Positions 23,781 through 33,641 of a DNA stretch of 64,000 nucleotides are shown here, one piece after another. Position 1 is the stretch's first letter; every line of letters starts with the position of its first letter. This stretch comes from Phorcysia thermohydrogeniphila (GTDB lineage: Bacteria; Aquificota; Aquificia; Desulfurobacteriales; Desulfurobacteriaceae). A model generated the notes under the pieces. The model was not told the DNA's origin, did no database searches, and worked only from the letters and a program-made list of their open reading frames with translations. The stretch is taken from NCBI RefSeq assembly GCF_004339575.1, contig NZ_SMFV01000006.1, positions 1 to 64,000 on the forward strand, in the 5' to 3' direction. The translations under genes were made by a program, and so were the position numbers.

Positions 23781-26700
23781 AGTAATAGAGTGGTACGTCA
23801 AAAAGCCCCACAGCGTTCTTGCGTTTCTATTCCTCTTCTGCGTTATAGGAATTATCGGTTTTAAGGAAATCCCCCGCAAGTTCTTCCCCGACGCAAACAG
23901 GCCTCAGGTTGCAGTAGTAACAGTTGAGCCGGGAGCTTCTGCAAGCGACATCGCCTCCCACGTTACCCGTCCTATTGAGCAAAGGATGAAAACCCTTGAA
24001 CTTGTTAGGGAAGTAAGGTCTGTAACGAAAGATGAAGTTTCCGTTGTAACCGTTGAGTTTGAGTATGAAAAGAGCATAGACTCAGCTGCAACAGACGTAT
24101 CCAACGAGCTCTCAAAGATTCTTCCCCAACTTCCAAAGGACATTCTCCCCCCTCAGGTTTACAAAGTTACAGACGCCACAAGACCTGTAATGATTATCTC
24201 TGTCTCTCCAAAGCCGGGCAGTCACCTCTCAATGGCTCAGGTAAGGGAGCTTGCAGAGAACGAGATAAAGGACAAGCTCCTATCCCTCCCCCACGTTTCA
24301 GACGTTGAAGTCTTTGGAGGTTATAAGAGGGAAATCAGGATACACCCCGACTACTTAAAGATGGCAAAGTACGGGGTAACCCTGCAGGAGCTCGTGAGAG
24401 CTCTTAAGGAGCAGAACAGCAACTTTCCCGTCGGAATGGTAATAAACAAGGAAGGTCTTGTAGTTTTAAAGCTGGAGGATGAGGCAAAAAGGATAGAAGA
24501 GCTTGAGAACATCTACGTAAAGCCAAACATTCGCTTAAAAGACGTAGCAGAAGTTAAGTGGGGATATAAAGAGAGGCTTTCTGCCTACCACGGAAACGGA
24601 AAGCCTGCCATTGGAATATCAATCCTTCGCTCCCCGTCAGGCTACGAGCTCCCTGCAATAGAGTCTGTAATGAAGTTCCTCCCGGAACTGAAAAAAGAGT
24701 ATCCACAGCTTGAGTTTCAGATTCCCTACACGGAAGAGTGGCTGATAAAGCTCTCAAACAAGAACATGGTTGAGGCTCTAAGGGACGCCATTATTATGAC
24801 CCTCCTTGTTATATTCCTTTTCCTTGCAAACGTAAGGATGCTCCTTGTTTCATTTTTCTCAATCCCTATTACCTACCTAATAACCGTAGGGTTAATGTGG
24901 CTCTTTGGCTTTAACTTCAACATTGTAACCCTTACGGCAGTGATATTAGCCCTCGGTATGCTGACAGACGACGCCGTCGTTATCCTTGAGAACATAGAAA
25001 GGCACTACTTTGAGCTTAAAAAGGACATCTGGAGAGCTACCGTTGAGGGAACAAGGGAGGTAATGGCCGCAGTTTTAAGTGGAACTTACACAACTATCGT
25101 TATGCTCCTTCCAATTGTCTTTATCGGAGGCTACGTTCAGAAAATCTTAGCACCGTTAGCCCTTACCCTCATAATCGCTCTCGTCGTTTCATACTTCGTC
25201 GCCGTCACCGTTATTCCTATCCTCGCTCCACGCCTCTTAAAGAAAGTTCCGGATAAAAACCTCCTTGAACAGAAAATTTACAGCTGGTTTGTAGAGGCAA
25301 TCGTCAATAGGATAAGGAACTTCTACGTTGCCTTAGTAGAACCTCTCCTTGATAGGCCACTTTTAAAAGTCCTCTTTGTCATCTGCGGTTTTGCCCTCTT
25401 TGCCGTTACGATGAAAAACGTTGTCCCGGTTCTCGGAAGAGACCTCATGCCCCCTATGGACACAGGAGTAGTAATTGTTAGGGCAGAGACAGACGCAAAC
25501 TCTTCCTTGGAGAAGACGGAAGAGATACTGAATGAGATGGAAAAAATTATTTATTCAATGCCGGGAGTTATCAGGGTGTCCTCTGTAATCGGTTCAGAGC
25601 CGGGAGTTCTCTCCTTTGGAAGTGGCAAACTGCCCCAGCAGATAGAGATGACCGTTCAGTTTATAGACCGTTTCCACAGGAAAGAGACGATATGGGAGAT
25701 AGAGGAAAAACTCAGGGAAGCTTTCAGCAAAATTCCCGGACTTAGATACGTTAACGTGATGGAATTTGGGGCGACTCCCCTTTCATCAATAAAGGCAACG
25801 ATAAACGAGGTAATCTACGGAAAAGACCCGGAAGTTCTTGACACTCTCGGCAACAAGCTCCTCTCTCTGCTTCAAAAGGTTAAAGGCATCACCTCCACAT
25901 CAAGGGGCTGGTATATGGACAAGGAGGAGCTCCTTTTAGAGATAGACGAGAATAGAGCTCTCTCCTTTGGACTTACTCCCCTCAAGATTGCCGAATACGT
26001 CGGCGGTTTCCTAAGAGGTATTAATGCCTCCTCTTTTGTCGTTCCGATGGAAAACGGAATTTCTATCCGCGTCGTTCTGCCAGATAGCGAAAGGGACTCA
26101 GTAGAAAAGCTCAAGAACATCCCGATTCCAACAGAAAAAGGCTTAATTCCCCTTTCCTACTTTGCGAAAGTTAGCACTAAAAAGACACAGAACGTAATTA
26201 CCCGTAAAGACCTCATGAACGTTTTAGACGTTGAAGGTTACAGGGCAAAAGTTCCGGTTACCTTCCTACAAATGCAGGTGAACAAGTTAGAGGAGGGGGT
26301 GGAGCTCCCCTCAGGCTACAAAATCTCCCACGAGGGAGAAATAAAGGAGATGAACGAAAGCTTTAAGAGGCTCATTCGCGCCCTTGCGATAGGCGTTATT
26401 CTCCTCTACTTCTCATTAGTTCCGGCCTTTTCCTCCTTCTCTTATCCAATTTCAATCATTGCAGCAATTCCCTTAGCCCTTATTGGTGCTGCCTTCTCAA
26501 TGCTCATTACACACAAACCCCAATGCATGCCCTCTTTTATGGGAATGATTCTCCTTGCCGGAATAATCGTTAAAAACTCCATTCTCCTTATAGACTTCAT
26601 AAAGGAAGCAAAAGAAAGTGGAAAAACAACAAAAGAGGCAATACTCGGCAGTATAAGGGTAAGAACCCGTCCCGTCCTAATGACGGCCTTTGGAACATCC

Positions 26701-26856
26701 GCCGGAATGCTCCCTATTGCCCTCGGTTTAGCCTTAGGACTTGAAAGACTTGCCCCCTTAGCCGTTGTAGCAATCGGCGGTCTAATAATAGGAACGTTTA
26801 TGACACTTGTATTTGTTCCAATTTTTGTTTCCCTAGAAGATAATATAAGTCGCTAA
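23773..26856 (+). CDS. RND family efflux transporter permease
   Basis: A 1027-residue inner-membrane pump with two homologous halves. TM1 is followed by PRKFFPDANRPQVAVVTVEP (start of the first periplasmic loop). TM2-TM6 contain LGMLTDDAVVILENIERH, whose adjacent aspartates are the proton-relay residues of the family. The second half repeats this layout and ends GIIVKNSILLIDFIKEA and VLMTAFGTSAGMLPIALGL. It exports hydrophobic or amphiphilic compounds by proton antiport; the substrate is not predictable. It starts at the ATG at 23773 within the adaptor gene's last codons. Confidence 0.93.
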   Translation: MNRVIEWYVKKPHSVLAFLFLFCVIGIIGFKEIPRKFFPDANRPQVAVVTVEPGASASDIASHVTRPIEQRMKTLELVREVRSVTKDEVSVVTVEFEYEKSIDSAATDVSNELSKILPQLPKDILPPQVYKVTDATRPVMIISVSPKPGSHLSMAQVRELAENEIKDKLLSLPHVSDVEVFGGYKREIRIHPDYLKMAKYGVTLQELVRALKEQNSNFPVGMVINKEGLVVLKLEDEAKRIEELENIYVKPNIRLKDVAEVKWGYKERLSAYHGNGKPAIGISILRSPSGYELPAIESVMKFLPELKKEYPQLEFQIPYTEEWLIKLSNKNMVEALRDAIIMTLLVIFLFLANVRMLLVSFFSIPITYLITVGLMWLFGFNFNIVTLTAVILALGMLTDDAVVILENIERHYFELKKDIWRATVEGTREVMAAVLSGTYTTIVMLLPIVFIGGYVQKILAPLALTLIIALVVSYFVAVTVIPILAPRLLKKVPDKNLLEQKIYSWFVEAIVNRIRNFYVALVEPLLDRPLLKVLFVICGFALFAVTMKNVVPVLGRDLMPPMDTGVVIVRAETDANSSLEKTEEILNEMEKIIYSMPGVIRVSSVIGSEPGVLSFGSGKLPQQIEMTVQFIDRFHRKETIWEIEEKLREAFSKIPGLRYVNVMEFGATPLSSIKATINEVIYGKDPEVLDTLGNKLLSLLQKVKGITSTSRGWYMDKEELLLEIDENRALSFGLTPLKIAEYVGGFLRGINASSFVVPMENGISIRVVLPDSERDSVEKLKNIPIPTEKGLIPLSYFAKVSTKKTQNVITRKDLMNVLDVEGYRAKVPVTFLQMQVNKLEEGVELPSGYKISHEGEIKEMNESFKRLIRALAIGVILLYFSLVPAFSSFSYPISIIAAIPLALIGAAFSMLITHKPQCMPSFMGMILLAGIIVKNSILLIDFIKEAKESGKTTKEAILGSIRVRTRPVLMTAFGTSAGMLPIALGLALGLERLAPLAVVAIGGLIIGTFMTLVFVPIFVSLEDNISR

Positions 26857-26890
26857 AGTAAAATATAAGGTTAACCGCGGACAACTATCT

Positions 26891-26989
26891 CTATTCTTCT
26901 AAAAACTTTCGTAGTTCCTGAATTAACTTAACGCACATTGCAATAAAGACTACATTAGCGATGACAGTTGCTACGGTATTCTCTGTCAT
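26891..26989 (-). CDS. 32-residue membrane protein
   Basis: A short ORF starting MTENTVATVIANVVFI, with one hydrophobic helix (about residues 6-20) and a charged amphipathic tail (KLIQELRKFLEE). The ATG at 26989 is preceded by a strong GGAGGAAGAA site, the best reason to believe it. It lies alone in the 370-bp gap between the pump gene and ppdK. The function is unknown. It ends 34 bp from the convergent pump gene. Confidence 0.5.
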   Translation of the reverse strand: MTENTVATVIANVVFIAMCVKLIQELRKFLEE

Positions 26990-27201
26990 TTCTTCCTCCG
27001 AAATTTGAGTTTCGTTCTACTGCTTGTAATTCCTTAATTCTGATTTTATCCCCTTTTTATCCTTTTTTGTTAAAGGAAAGGGAAAATATGAAAAATAGCT
27101 TTCCTCAAAGGCTTGTCTTGAAATGATTTTAAAAAGTTGAAAATATTTTTAGACAAAGTGTGTTGTAATATTCTTTATGTCCCTAAGTAAAGTCAAATAG
27201 G
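26990..27201. other. AT-rich intergenic stretch
   Basis: Between the 32-residue ORF and the ppdK terminator there are about 210 bp of AT-rich sequence with no further ORF. No clear promoter pair is seen, although the promoter for the small leftward ORF should lie here. Confidence 0.5.
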
Positions 27202-27222
27202 AAAAAGGGGGCAGAAGCCCCC
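27202..27222 (-). terminator. rho-independent terminator of ppdK
   Basis: Read leftward, GGGGGC-TTCT-GCCCCC (27222 to 27207) forms a perfect 6-bp GC stem with a 4-base loop, followed at once by TTTTT (27206 to 27202). It begins 4 bp after the ppdK stop. Confidence 0.9.
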
Positions 27223-27226
27223 GGGA

Positions 27227-29917
27227 TTAGAGCTCTCCCCTCTTTTGCTTTATCTTGGCCTGAGCGGCGGCAAGTCTTGCTATTGGAACTCTGAACGGAG
27301 ATGGGCTTATGTACTTAACGCCAACTTTCTGGAAGAAGTCTATGGAGCGAGGGTCTCCTCCGTGCTCTCCACATATACCGGTCTTAATGCCTTCCCTTAC
27401 CTTGTTACCTTTCTCTATGGCTATCCTTATGAGCTCTCCAACACCGCTTTCATCTATGTGGACAAATGGGTCTCCTTCAAGAATTCCACGCTCTATGTAC
27501 TCTCCTATGAACTTGCCGGCATCGTCCCTTGAAAGTCCAAAGGCCATCTGTGTAAGGTCGTTTGTACCGAAAGAGAAATACTCGGCGTAACGGGCGAGCT
27601 TGTCTGCAATTAGAGCTGCACGGGGAATTTCAACCATCGTTCCAACTTGGTAAGGAACTTCTACGCCGGTCTCAAGGAATACTTCTGCAGCAACCTTGTC
27701 TATGAGCTTTTTGAGTTCCGCAAGCTCTTTGTCGTCTGCAATGAGTGGAAGCATTATCTCGGGGAATACTTCTATACCGTTCTTCTTGCAGTGGCAGGCA
27801 GCTTCAAGGATAGCTCTTACCTGCATCTCGTATATCTCAGGGTAAACGATTCCAAGCCTTGAACCCCTAAGACCGAGCATAGGGTTGACTTCTTGGAGCT
27901 CTTCAGCCCTCTTCTTAACCTCTTCAACCGGAAGCCCCATCTCCTTGGCCGTTCTCTCAAACTCCTCCTCTGTTCTTGGGAGGAACTCGTGGAGTGGTGG
28001 GTCAAGGAGTCTGATGTTTACGGGAAGGCCGTTCATAGCCTCAAAGATTGCAATGAAGTCAGCCCTCTGCATTGGAAGGAGCTTTTCAAGAGCTCTCTTC
28101 CTCTCCTCAGGTGTTTTAGCAAGAATCATCTCACGAACAACGGGGATTCTCTCTTCCTTAAAGAACATGTGCTCCGTTCTACAGAGTCCGATACCCTCTG
28201 CTCCGAACTCTCTACCCTGTCTTGCGTCCTCTGGAGTATCGGCGTTAACCCTGACCTGCATATCCCTTATCTCATCTGCCCACTTCATAAGCTCTTCAAA
28301 CTCTCCGGATATGTGGGCAGGGATTGTCTTCACCTCACCGTGGAAGATTTCTCCCGTAGAGCCGTCTATGGTTATAACCTCACCTTCCTTGACGACAACG
28401 TCGCCAACGCGGAACTCCTTCTTGTCGTAGTCAATCTGGATGGACTCAGCTCCAGCGATACAGGTCTTACCCATTCCCCTTGCAACAACGGCAGCGTGGG
28501 ATGTCATTCCACCGCGGGCGGTGAGGATACCCTCGGCTGCGTGCATTCCGTGGATGTCCTCAGGGGAAGTTTCGTGCCTTACGAGGATTACTTTTTCGCC
28601 CTTTTCGGCAAGCTCTACGGCGTCGTCAGCGTTAAATACAACTTTTCCGGAAACTGCTCCGGGAGCTGCAGGAAGACCTTTTGCAATGAGCCTCCCCTCT
28701 GCAATTGCCCTCTTCCTGTCCTCCTCGTCAATCATTGGGTGGAGGAGCTGGTTGATGAGGAGGGGGTCAACCCTCATAATGGCTTCTTCTTTTGTAATGA
28801 GACCTTCCTTAACCATATCAACGGCAATCTTTACAGCAGCCCTCGCCGTCCTCTTTCCTGCCCTTGTTTGGAGCATCCAGAGACGGCCGTTCTCTATGGT
28901 GAACTCAATGTCCTGCATGTCTCTATAGTGCTTTTCAAGTATCTCCCTTACCTCTAAGAGCTGTTTGTAAACCTCGGGAAACTCCTCCTCTAAGGAAGTC
29001 TGGCCTTCGGAGGTTTTCTGAGACTTTGTAAGGGGCTGTGGAGTTCTGATTCCGGCAACGACGTCCTCACCCTGAGCGTTCTTGAGGTATTCACCGTAGA
29101 ACTCGTTCTCTCCCGTTGATGGGTTTCTCGTGAAGGCAACGCCAGTTCCGGAGGTGTCTCCCATGTTTCCAAAGACCATTGCAACGATGTTTACGGCCGT
29201 TCCGTAGTCTTCTGGGATGTTGTGAATTTCGCGGTACTTTATAGCCCTTGGGTTGTTCCATGAGTCAAATACAGCCCTTATGGCCATACGGAGCTGTTCG
29301 TAGGGGTCTTGAGGAAAGTCCTTACCGGTTTCCTTCTTGACGAGCTCTTTATACTTTTCTACAATATCCTTTAGGTCTTCTGCCGTTAGGTCTACGTCCT
29401 GCTTTGCTCCGACCTCCCTCTTTTTCTCCTCCAAGATGTGCTCAAACTTGTCGTGGGGAATTCCCATTACAACGTTTCCGAACATCTGGATGAAACGCCT
29501 GTAAGAGTCCCAAGCAAACCTTTCATTTCCGGTTGACTTTGCAAGTCCCTCAACGGTTTCGTCGTTGAGTCCGAGGTTTAGGATTGTGTCCATCATTCCG
29601 GGCATGGAGACTGGAGCTCCAGACCTAACAGAAACAAGGAGTGGATTTTCCTTATCGCCGAACTTTTTGCCCATTTCATCTTCAATCTTCTTGAGCCCTT
29701 CAAGAACCTGCTCCCACATACCTTCTGGGAACTGCTTTCCAAGGGCGTAGTACTCCCTACAAACCTCTGTTGTTATGGTTATACCCGGAGGAACTGGAAG
29801 ACCGAGGTTGGTCATTTCGGCAAGGTTAGCTCCTTTACCACCTAAGAGAAGTTTCATATCTGCTCTACCTTCGGCCTTTCCACCGCCAAAGTAGTAAACC
29901 ATCTTTTTGCCGGACAT
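27227..29917 (-). CDS. ppdK: pyruvate, phosphate dikinase
   Basis: An 896-residue enzyme interconverting pyruvate + ATP + Pi and PEP + AMP + PPi, central to gluconeogenesis in autotrophic thermophiles. The N-terminal ATP-grasp domain starts LLGGKGANLAEMTNLGLPVPPG. The phosphohistidine domain has GGMTSHAAVVARGMGKTCIA near residue 470. The C-terminal PEP-binding barrel has LRGSRLGIVYPEIYEMQ and the catalytic Cys in GICGEHGGDP. I chose the ATG at 29917, with GGGGGG six bases upstream and 13 bp after the glyS stop; an earlier in-frame start overlaps glyS. It is the last gene of a glyQ-glyS-ppdK run closed by a strong terminator. Confidence 0.96.
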   Translation of the reverse strand: MSGKKMVYYFGGGKAEGRADMKLLLGGKGANLAEMTNLGLPVPPGITITTEVCREYYALGKQFPEGMWEQVLEGLKKIEDEMGKKFGDKENPLLVSVRSGAPVSMPGMMDTILNLGLNDETVEGLAKSTGNERFAWDSYRRFIQMFGNVVMGIPHDKFEHILEEKKREVGAKQDVDLTAEDLKDIVEKYKELVKKETGKDFPQDPYEQLRMAIRAVFDSWNNPRAIKYREIHNIPEDYGTAVNIVAMVFGNMGDTSGTGVAFTRNPSTGENEFYGEYLKNAQGEDVVAGIRTPQPLTKSQKTSEGQTSLEEEFPEVYKQLLEVREILEKHYRDMQDIEFTIENGRLWMLQTRAGKRTARAAVKIAVDMVKEGLITKEEAIMRVDPLLINQLLHPMIDEEDRKRAIAEGRLIAKGLPAAPGAVSGKVVFNADDAVELAEKGEKVILVRHETSPEDIHGMHAAEGILTARGGMTSHAAVVARGMGKTCIAGAESIQIDYDKKEFRVGDVVVKEGEVITIDGSTGEIFHGEVKTIPAHISGEFEELMKWADEIRDMQVRVNADTPEDARQGREFGAEGIGLCRTEHMFFKEERIPVVREMILAKTPEERKRALEKLLPMQRADFIAIFEAMNGLPVNIRLLDPPLHEFLPRTEEEFERTAKEMGLPVEEVKKRAEELQEVNPMLGLRGSRLGIVYPEIYEMQVRAILEAACHCKKNGIEVFPEIMLPLIADDKELAELKKLIDKVAAEVFLETGVEVPYQVGTMVEIPRAALIADKLARYAEYFSFGTNDLTQMAFGLSRDDAGKFIGEYIERGILEGDPFVHIDESGVGELIRIAIEKGNKVREGIKTGICGEHGGDPRSIDFFQKVGVKYISPSPFRVPIARLAAAQAKIKQKRGEL

Positions 29918-29930
29918 GCCGTGCCCCCCT

Positions 29931-32003
29931 TTAAAGTCCAATTTTTGAGAAGTCTGCGAGTTTGAGTAACTCGTCGGCTATGGTTTTAAGAAGGCTAAGC
30001 CTTCTATTTCTTACGTTTTCGTCCTTGTCCATAACCATAACGTTGTCAAAGAAGGCATCAACTGCCGGTTTTAGCTCCTTTATAAGGAGGAGAGCTCCCC
30101 TGTAATCTCCAGAGGATATGAGCTTTTGGAGCTCTTCCCTCTTTTCACTGAAGCTATTAAAGAGGTTAGTCTCGTACTCACCTTCAGGCTCAAGGTGCTC
30201 TATCTTAATAAAGCCTTCGGGAATGATGTTTATAACCCTTCTCATCGTTATGAGAACGTCGTCAAACTCCTCAGAATTCCTCAGGTCGTCTATCGCCTCA
30301 GCCCTTAAAAGGATGTCGTAGATGTCGTCGGTTACAGGAAGAACGGCCTCAATCGTGTCTGGCCTGTGTCCCTTCTCTCTGAGGAAGACCCTTAACCTTT
30401 CCTTGATGAATGAGAGGACTTCCTGAGACGTTCCCTCTGAAACGTCTATCCCAAGCTCCCTGTAGAGGTTTTCTGCCTTCTCAAGAATCTGAGAAAGACC
30501 TAAGGAGAGTTTATTTAAAACGAGAGTCTGGATTATACCGAGGGCGTTTCTCCTCAAAGAAAACGGGTCTGCAGAGCCTGTTGGCTTTATTCCGACGCCG
30601 AAGAAGCCAACTAAGTTGTCAACCTTTTCGGCAATCGCTAAGGAGATTCCCGCTTTAGTTTCTGCAACCTTATCGCCTGAAAACCTCGGGAAGTAGTGTT
30701 CCTCTATTGCAAGGGCTACCTCTTCCTCCTCTCCGTCAAGGAGGGCATAGTACTTACCCATAGTTCCCTGAAGTTCTGGGAACTCGTTAACCATCTCTGT
30801 TAAGAGGTCGGTTTTTGCAAGCTCTGCTGCCCTTTTTACTTTTTCATTTTCATCAAAGCCGAGCTTTTCTGAAACGAAAGGAGAGAGCTCTTTAATCCTT
30901 TCGGTTTTATCAAGCATCGTTCCGAGTTTTTCGTGGAAGACGATACCCTTTAAGGCAGGGACTCTCTCTTCAAGTTTCTTCTTCCTGTCCTCGTTAAAGA
31001 AGAAGAGGGCGTCTGATAGCCTTGCCCTTAGGACTTTTTCATACCCTCTACGGATAATATCCTCATCTACGGGCTTTATATTTGCAACGCCAATGAAGTA
31101 GTTCTTTAACTTACCTTCACCGTCAACGACTGAGAAGAACTTTTGATGGTCCTTCATAACGACGATGGGAACTTCTTTTGGAAGCTGTAGGAACTCCTCG
31201 CTGAAAGAGCCACGTATCGGATAGGGGTACTCAACGAGGTTTACAACTTCTTCAAGGAGCTCCTCGTCGGCTAAGAGCTCCCCACCTGCCTCTTCTGCCA
31301 ACTTCCTTGCCGTATCAAGGATAATTGCCTTCCTCTTCTCTAAACTAGCAACAACAAAACGGCTCTCAAGCTCATCAATAAAGGAGTTTACGTTTTCTAT
31401 TTCAAAAGGTTCAGGGGAGAGGAATCTATGGCCGAAAGAAGTTTTTCCACTTTTAATGCCGTCCACCTCAAAGGGCACAACCTCTTCACCGTAAACGGCT
31501 GCTATCCAGCGGATAGGTCTACCAAAGCGAACTTTTTTAGTTCCCCAGCGCATACTCTTTTTAAAGGGAATTGAGAGGATGAGCTCCGGCAAAACTTGAG
31601 AGAGAATCTGAACTGCCGGCTTACCCTTTACTGTTCTCCTGACGGCAACGTACTCCCCTTTCCTTCCGGGAGGATTCTCTACCCTGATGAGCTCCTCTAC
31701 ACTAACGCCCCTTGACCTTGCAAATCCGAGGGCGGCCTTTGTTGGGTTGCCATTTTCGTCAAAGGCAGCCCTTACAGATGGCCCAACTATGAGCTCTTCC
31801 CTATTTGGCTGAACCTCAGGAACGTCGTAGGCGATAACTATAAGCCTTCTTGGCGTTCCGTAGGTTTCTACGCCGGAAGGAGGAATGTATGCAGAAGAGA
31901 GCTTTTCCTGAATCTTCTCTTTAAGGAAGGAAAGTGCAGGTTTAATAAAAGATGCTGGAAGTTCTTCACAGCCTATTTCAAGAAGAAAGTTTTGCGTCTT
32001 CAC
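29931..32003 (-). CDS. glyS: glycyl-tRNA synthetase, beta subunit
   Basis: About 690 residues. It is the tRNA-recognising subunit of the bacterial alpha2beta2 glycyl-tRNA synthetase. The N-terminal [19 protein letters not shown], then [33 protein letters not shown] and the C-terminal [20 protein letters not shown] are characteristic. I prefer the GTG at 32003 (AGAGGG five bases upstream) to the TTG at 32021; either overlaps the end of glyQ. Translation is coupled to the alpha subunit. Confidence 0.95.
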   Translation of the reverse strand: MKTQNFLLEIGCEELPASFIKPALSFLKEKIQEKLSSAYIPPSGVETYGTPRRLIVIAYDVPEVQPNREELIVGPSVRAAFDENGNPTKAALGFARSRGVSVEELIRVENPPGRKGEYVAVRRTVKGKPAVQILSQVLPELILSIPFKKSMRWGTKKVRFGRPIRWIAAVYGEEVVPFEVDGIKSGKTSFGHRFLSPEPFEIENVNSFIDELESRFVVASLEKRKAIILDTARKLAEEAGGELLADEELLEEVVNLVEYPYPIRGSFSEEFLQLPKEVPIVVMKDHQKFFSVVDGEGKLKNYFIGVANIKPVDEDIIRRGYEKVLRARLSDALFFFNEDRKKKLEERVPALKGIVFHEKLGTMLDKTERIKELSPFVSEKLGFDENEKVKRAAELAKTDLLTEMVNEFPELQGTMGKYYALLDGEEEEVALAIEEHYFPRFSGDKVAETKAGISLAIAEKVDNLVGFFGVGIKPTGSADPFSLRRNALGIIQTLVLNKLSLGLSQILEKAENLYRELGIDVSEGTSQEVLSFIKERLRVFLREKGHRPDTIEAVLPVTDDIYDILLRAEAIDDLRNSEEFDDVLITMRRVINIIPEGFIKIEHLEPEGEYETNLFNSFSEKREELQKLISSGDYRGALLLIKELKPAVDAFFDNVMVMDKDENVRNRRLSLLKTIADELLKLADFSKIGL

Positions 32004-32847
32004 CTCTACCCTCTTTTTCAAGGTACTTTTTGGCGCACTTAGAGGCGAGTCTTCTAACCCTTGCTATAAAGGCAGCCCTTTCGGCTACAGAGATAGCTCC
32101 GCGGGCGTCAAGAAGGTTAAAGACGTGGGAACACTTGAGACAGTAGTCGTAGGCCGGTAAAACAAGCCCCTCCTCAACGAGCCTTTCAGACTCTTTTTCG
32201 TACATGTTAAAGAGAGAAAAGAGCATTTCGGTATCTGCCTTCTCAAAGTTGTAAGTTGACCACTCCCTTTCGTTTTCCTTGTATAAATCCCCGTACTTGA
32301 CCCCTTCTGTCCACTCTATATCGTAAACGCTGTCAACCCCTTGAATGTACATCGCAATTCTTTCAAGGCCGTAGGTAATCTCAACAGAAACGGGGTCAAG
32401 GGTTATCCCGCCGGCCTGCTGGAAGTAGGTAAATTGAGTTATCTCCATACCGTCAAGCCAGACTTCCCAGCCAAGTCCCCAAGCTCCAAGTGTCGGGGAC
32501 TCCCAGTCGTCCTCAACAAAGCGGATGTCGTGCTCATTTAACTTTATCCCGAGGGCTTCAAGGCTACCCAAGTAAAGTTCCTGAGAGTTTTCTGGTGACG
32601 GCTTTAAGATTACCTGAAACTGGAAGTAGTGCTGGAGTCTGTTGGGGTTTTCACCGTAACGGCCGTCGGCAGGACGCCTGCAGGGCTGAACGTAGGCAAC
32701 GTTCCAAGGCTCTTTTCCGAGGACTTTCAGGAAGGTAAACGGGTGCATCGTTCCTGCACCCTGTTCAACATCGTAGGGAGAAGCTATAATACATCCCTTT
32801 GAAGCCCAGTACTCCTGTAACGTGAAAATTATCTCCTGAAAGGTCAA
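31978..32847 (-). CDS. glyQ: glycyl-tRNA synthetase, alpha subunit
   Basis: A 289-residue catalytic subunit with class II synthetase motifs: [40 protein letters not shown] and [20 protein letters not shown]. The TTG start follows GGGAGA. It is divergent from queC (85 bp between) and is the first gene of the leftward glyQ-glyS-ppdK unit. Confidence 0.96.
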   Translation of the reverse strand: MTFQEIIFTLQEYWASKGCIIASPYDVEQGAGTMHPFTFLKVLGKEPWNVAYVQPCRRPADGRYGENPNRLQHYFQFQVILKPSPENSQELYLGSLEALGIKLNEHDIRFVEDDWESPTLGAWGLGWEVWLDGMEITQFTYFQQAGGITLDPVSVEITYGLERIAMYIQGVDSVYDIEWTEGVKYGDLYKENEREWSTYNFEKADTEMLFSLFNMYEKESERLVEEGLVLPAYDYCLKCSHVFNLLDARGAISVAERAAFIARVRRLASKCAKKYLEKEGRGEDAKLSS

Positions 32848-32932
32848 GGTAGTTCTCCCTTACAAGAAGTGTTCTGCCTGCGTAATTTTAGTTTGATAAT
32901 AAATTTCAGTCAAATTCTTTCGGAGGGGAAAG

Positions 32933-33640
32933 ATGACTTCTGCCGTAGTTATCTTCTCAGGTGGTCTTGACTCCACAACGGCCCTCTACTGGGCAAAGAG
33001 GGAGTTTGACGAGGTTTACGCCATAACATTTTACTACGGTCAAAGGCACTCCTTAGAAGTTGAAATGGCAAAGATAACTGCAAAGAACGCTAAGGTAAAA
33101 GAACACCTCCTCTTTGAGGTTGACCTTTCTAAGGTAGGAGCTTCAGCCCTTACCGATAAAAGCATAGAAGTTCCCGAAACAAAGAGCGTTGAGGAGATAA
33201 AGGAGAGGGGAATCCCTGTAACCTACGTTCCTTTTAGGAACGGCGTGTTTATCTCAATTGCGGCGGCTTACGCAGAAAGCCTTGGAACTACACACCTTGT
33301 TGGAGGGTGGAACGCCGTTGACTACAGCGGTTATCCGGACTGTCGCCCGGAGTTCTTAAGGGCTATGGAGGAGACCCTTAACAGGGGAACAAAGCTCGGA
33401 GCCGAGGGAAGAAAGTGGCAGATTCACGCTCCGTTACTTTACCTTACTAAGGGAGAAATAATAAAGCTCGGACTTGAGCTTGGGGCAGACTACTCCTATT
33501 CCCTTTCGTGCTACAGGGGAAGTGAAGTTCCCTGTATGAAGTGCGATAGTTGCGTTCTAAGGGCAAAAGGTTGGGCAGAAGTCGGAGTTACAGACCACCT
33601 GATTGAGAGGCTGAAAAGAGAGGGGAAGATAGTAGAGTAG
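32933..33640 (+). CDS. queC: 7-cyano-7-deazaguanine synthase
   Basis: A 235-residue ATP-dependent enzyme converting 7-carboxy-7-deazaguanine to preQ0 in queuosine synthesis. The PP-loop is [18 protein letters not shown]. The zinc site is CYRG...CMKCDSC near residue 190. The ATG has GGAGGGG upstream. No preQ1 riboswitch-like structure was found in the short leader. hemW converges on it with 1 bp between stops. Confidence 0.95.
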   Translation: MTSAVVIFSGGLDSTTALYWAKREFDEVYAITFYYGQRHSLEVEMAKITAKNAKVKEHLLFEVDLSKVGASALTDKSIEVPETKSVEEIKERGIPVTYVPFRNGVFISIAAAYAESLGTTHLVGGWNAVDYSGYPDCRPEFLRAMEETLNRGTKLGAEGRKWQIHAPLLYLTKGEIIKLGLELGADYSYSLSCYRGSEVPCMKCDSCVLRAKGWAEVGVTDHLIERLKREGKIVE

Positions 33641-33641
33641 G

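Noticed and set aside
27893-28957. A 354-codon rightward ORF and several others antisense to ppdK
   Set aside because: They are mirror frames of ppdK, which has strong family motifs throughout; no ribosome sites and unnatural residue composition.
32848-32932. preQ1 riboswitch upstream of queC
   Set aside because: The 85-bp leader shared with glyQ has no recognisable pseudoknot or conserved preQ1 motif; only weak promoter-like AT-rich sequence.
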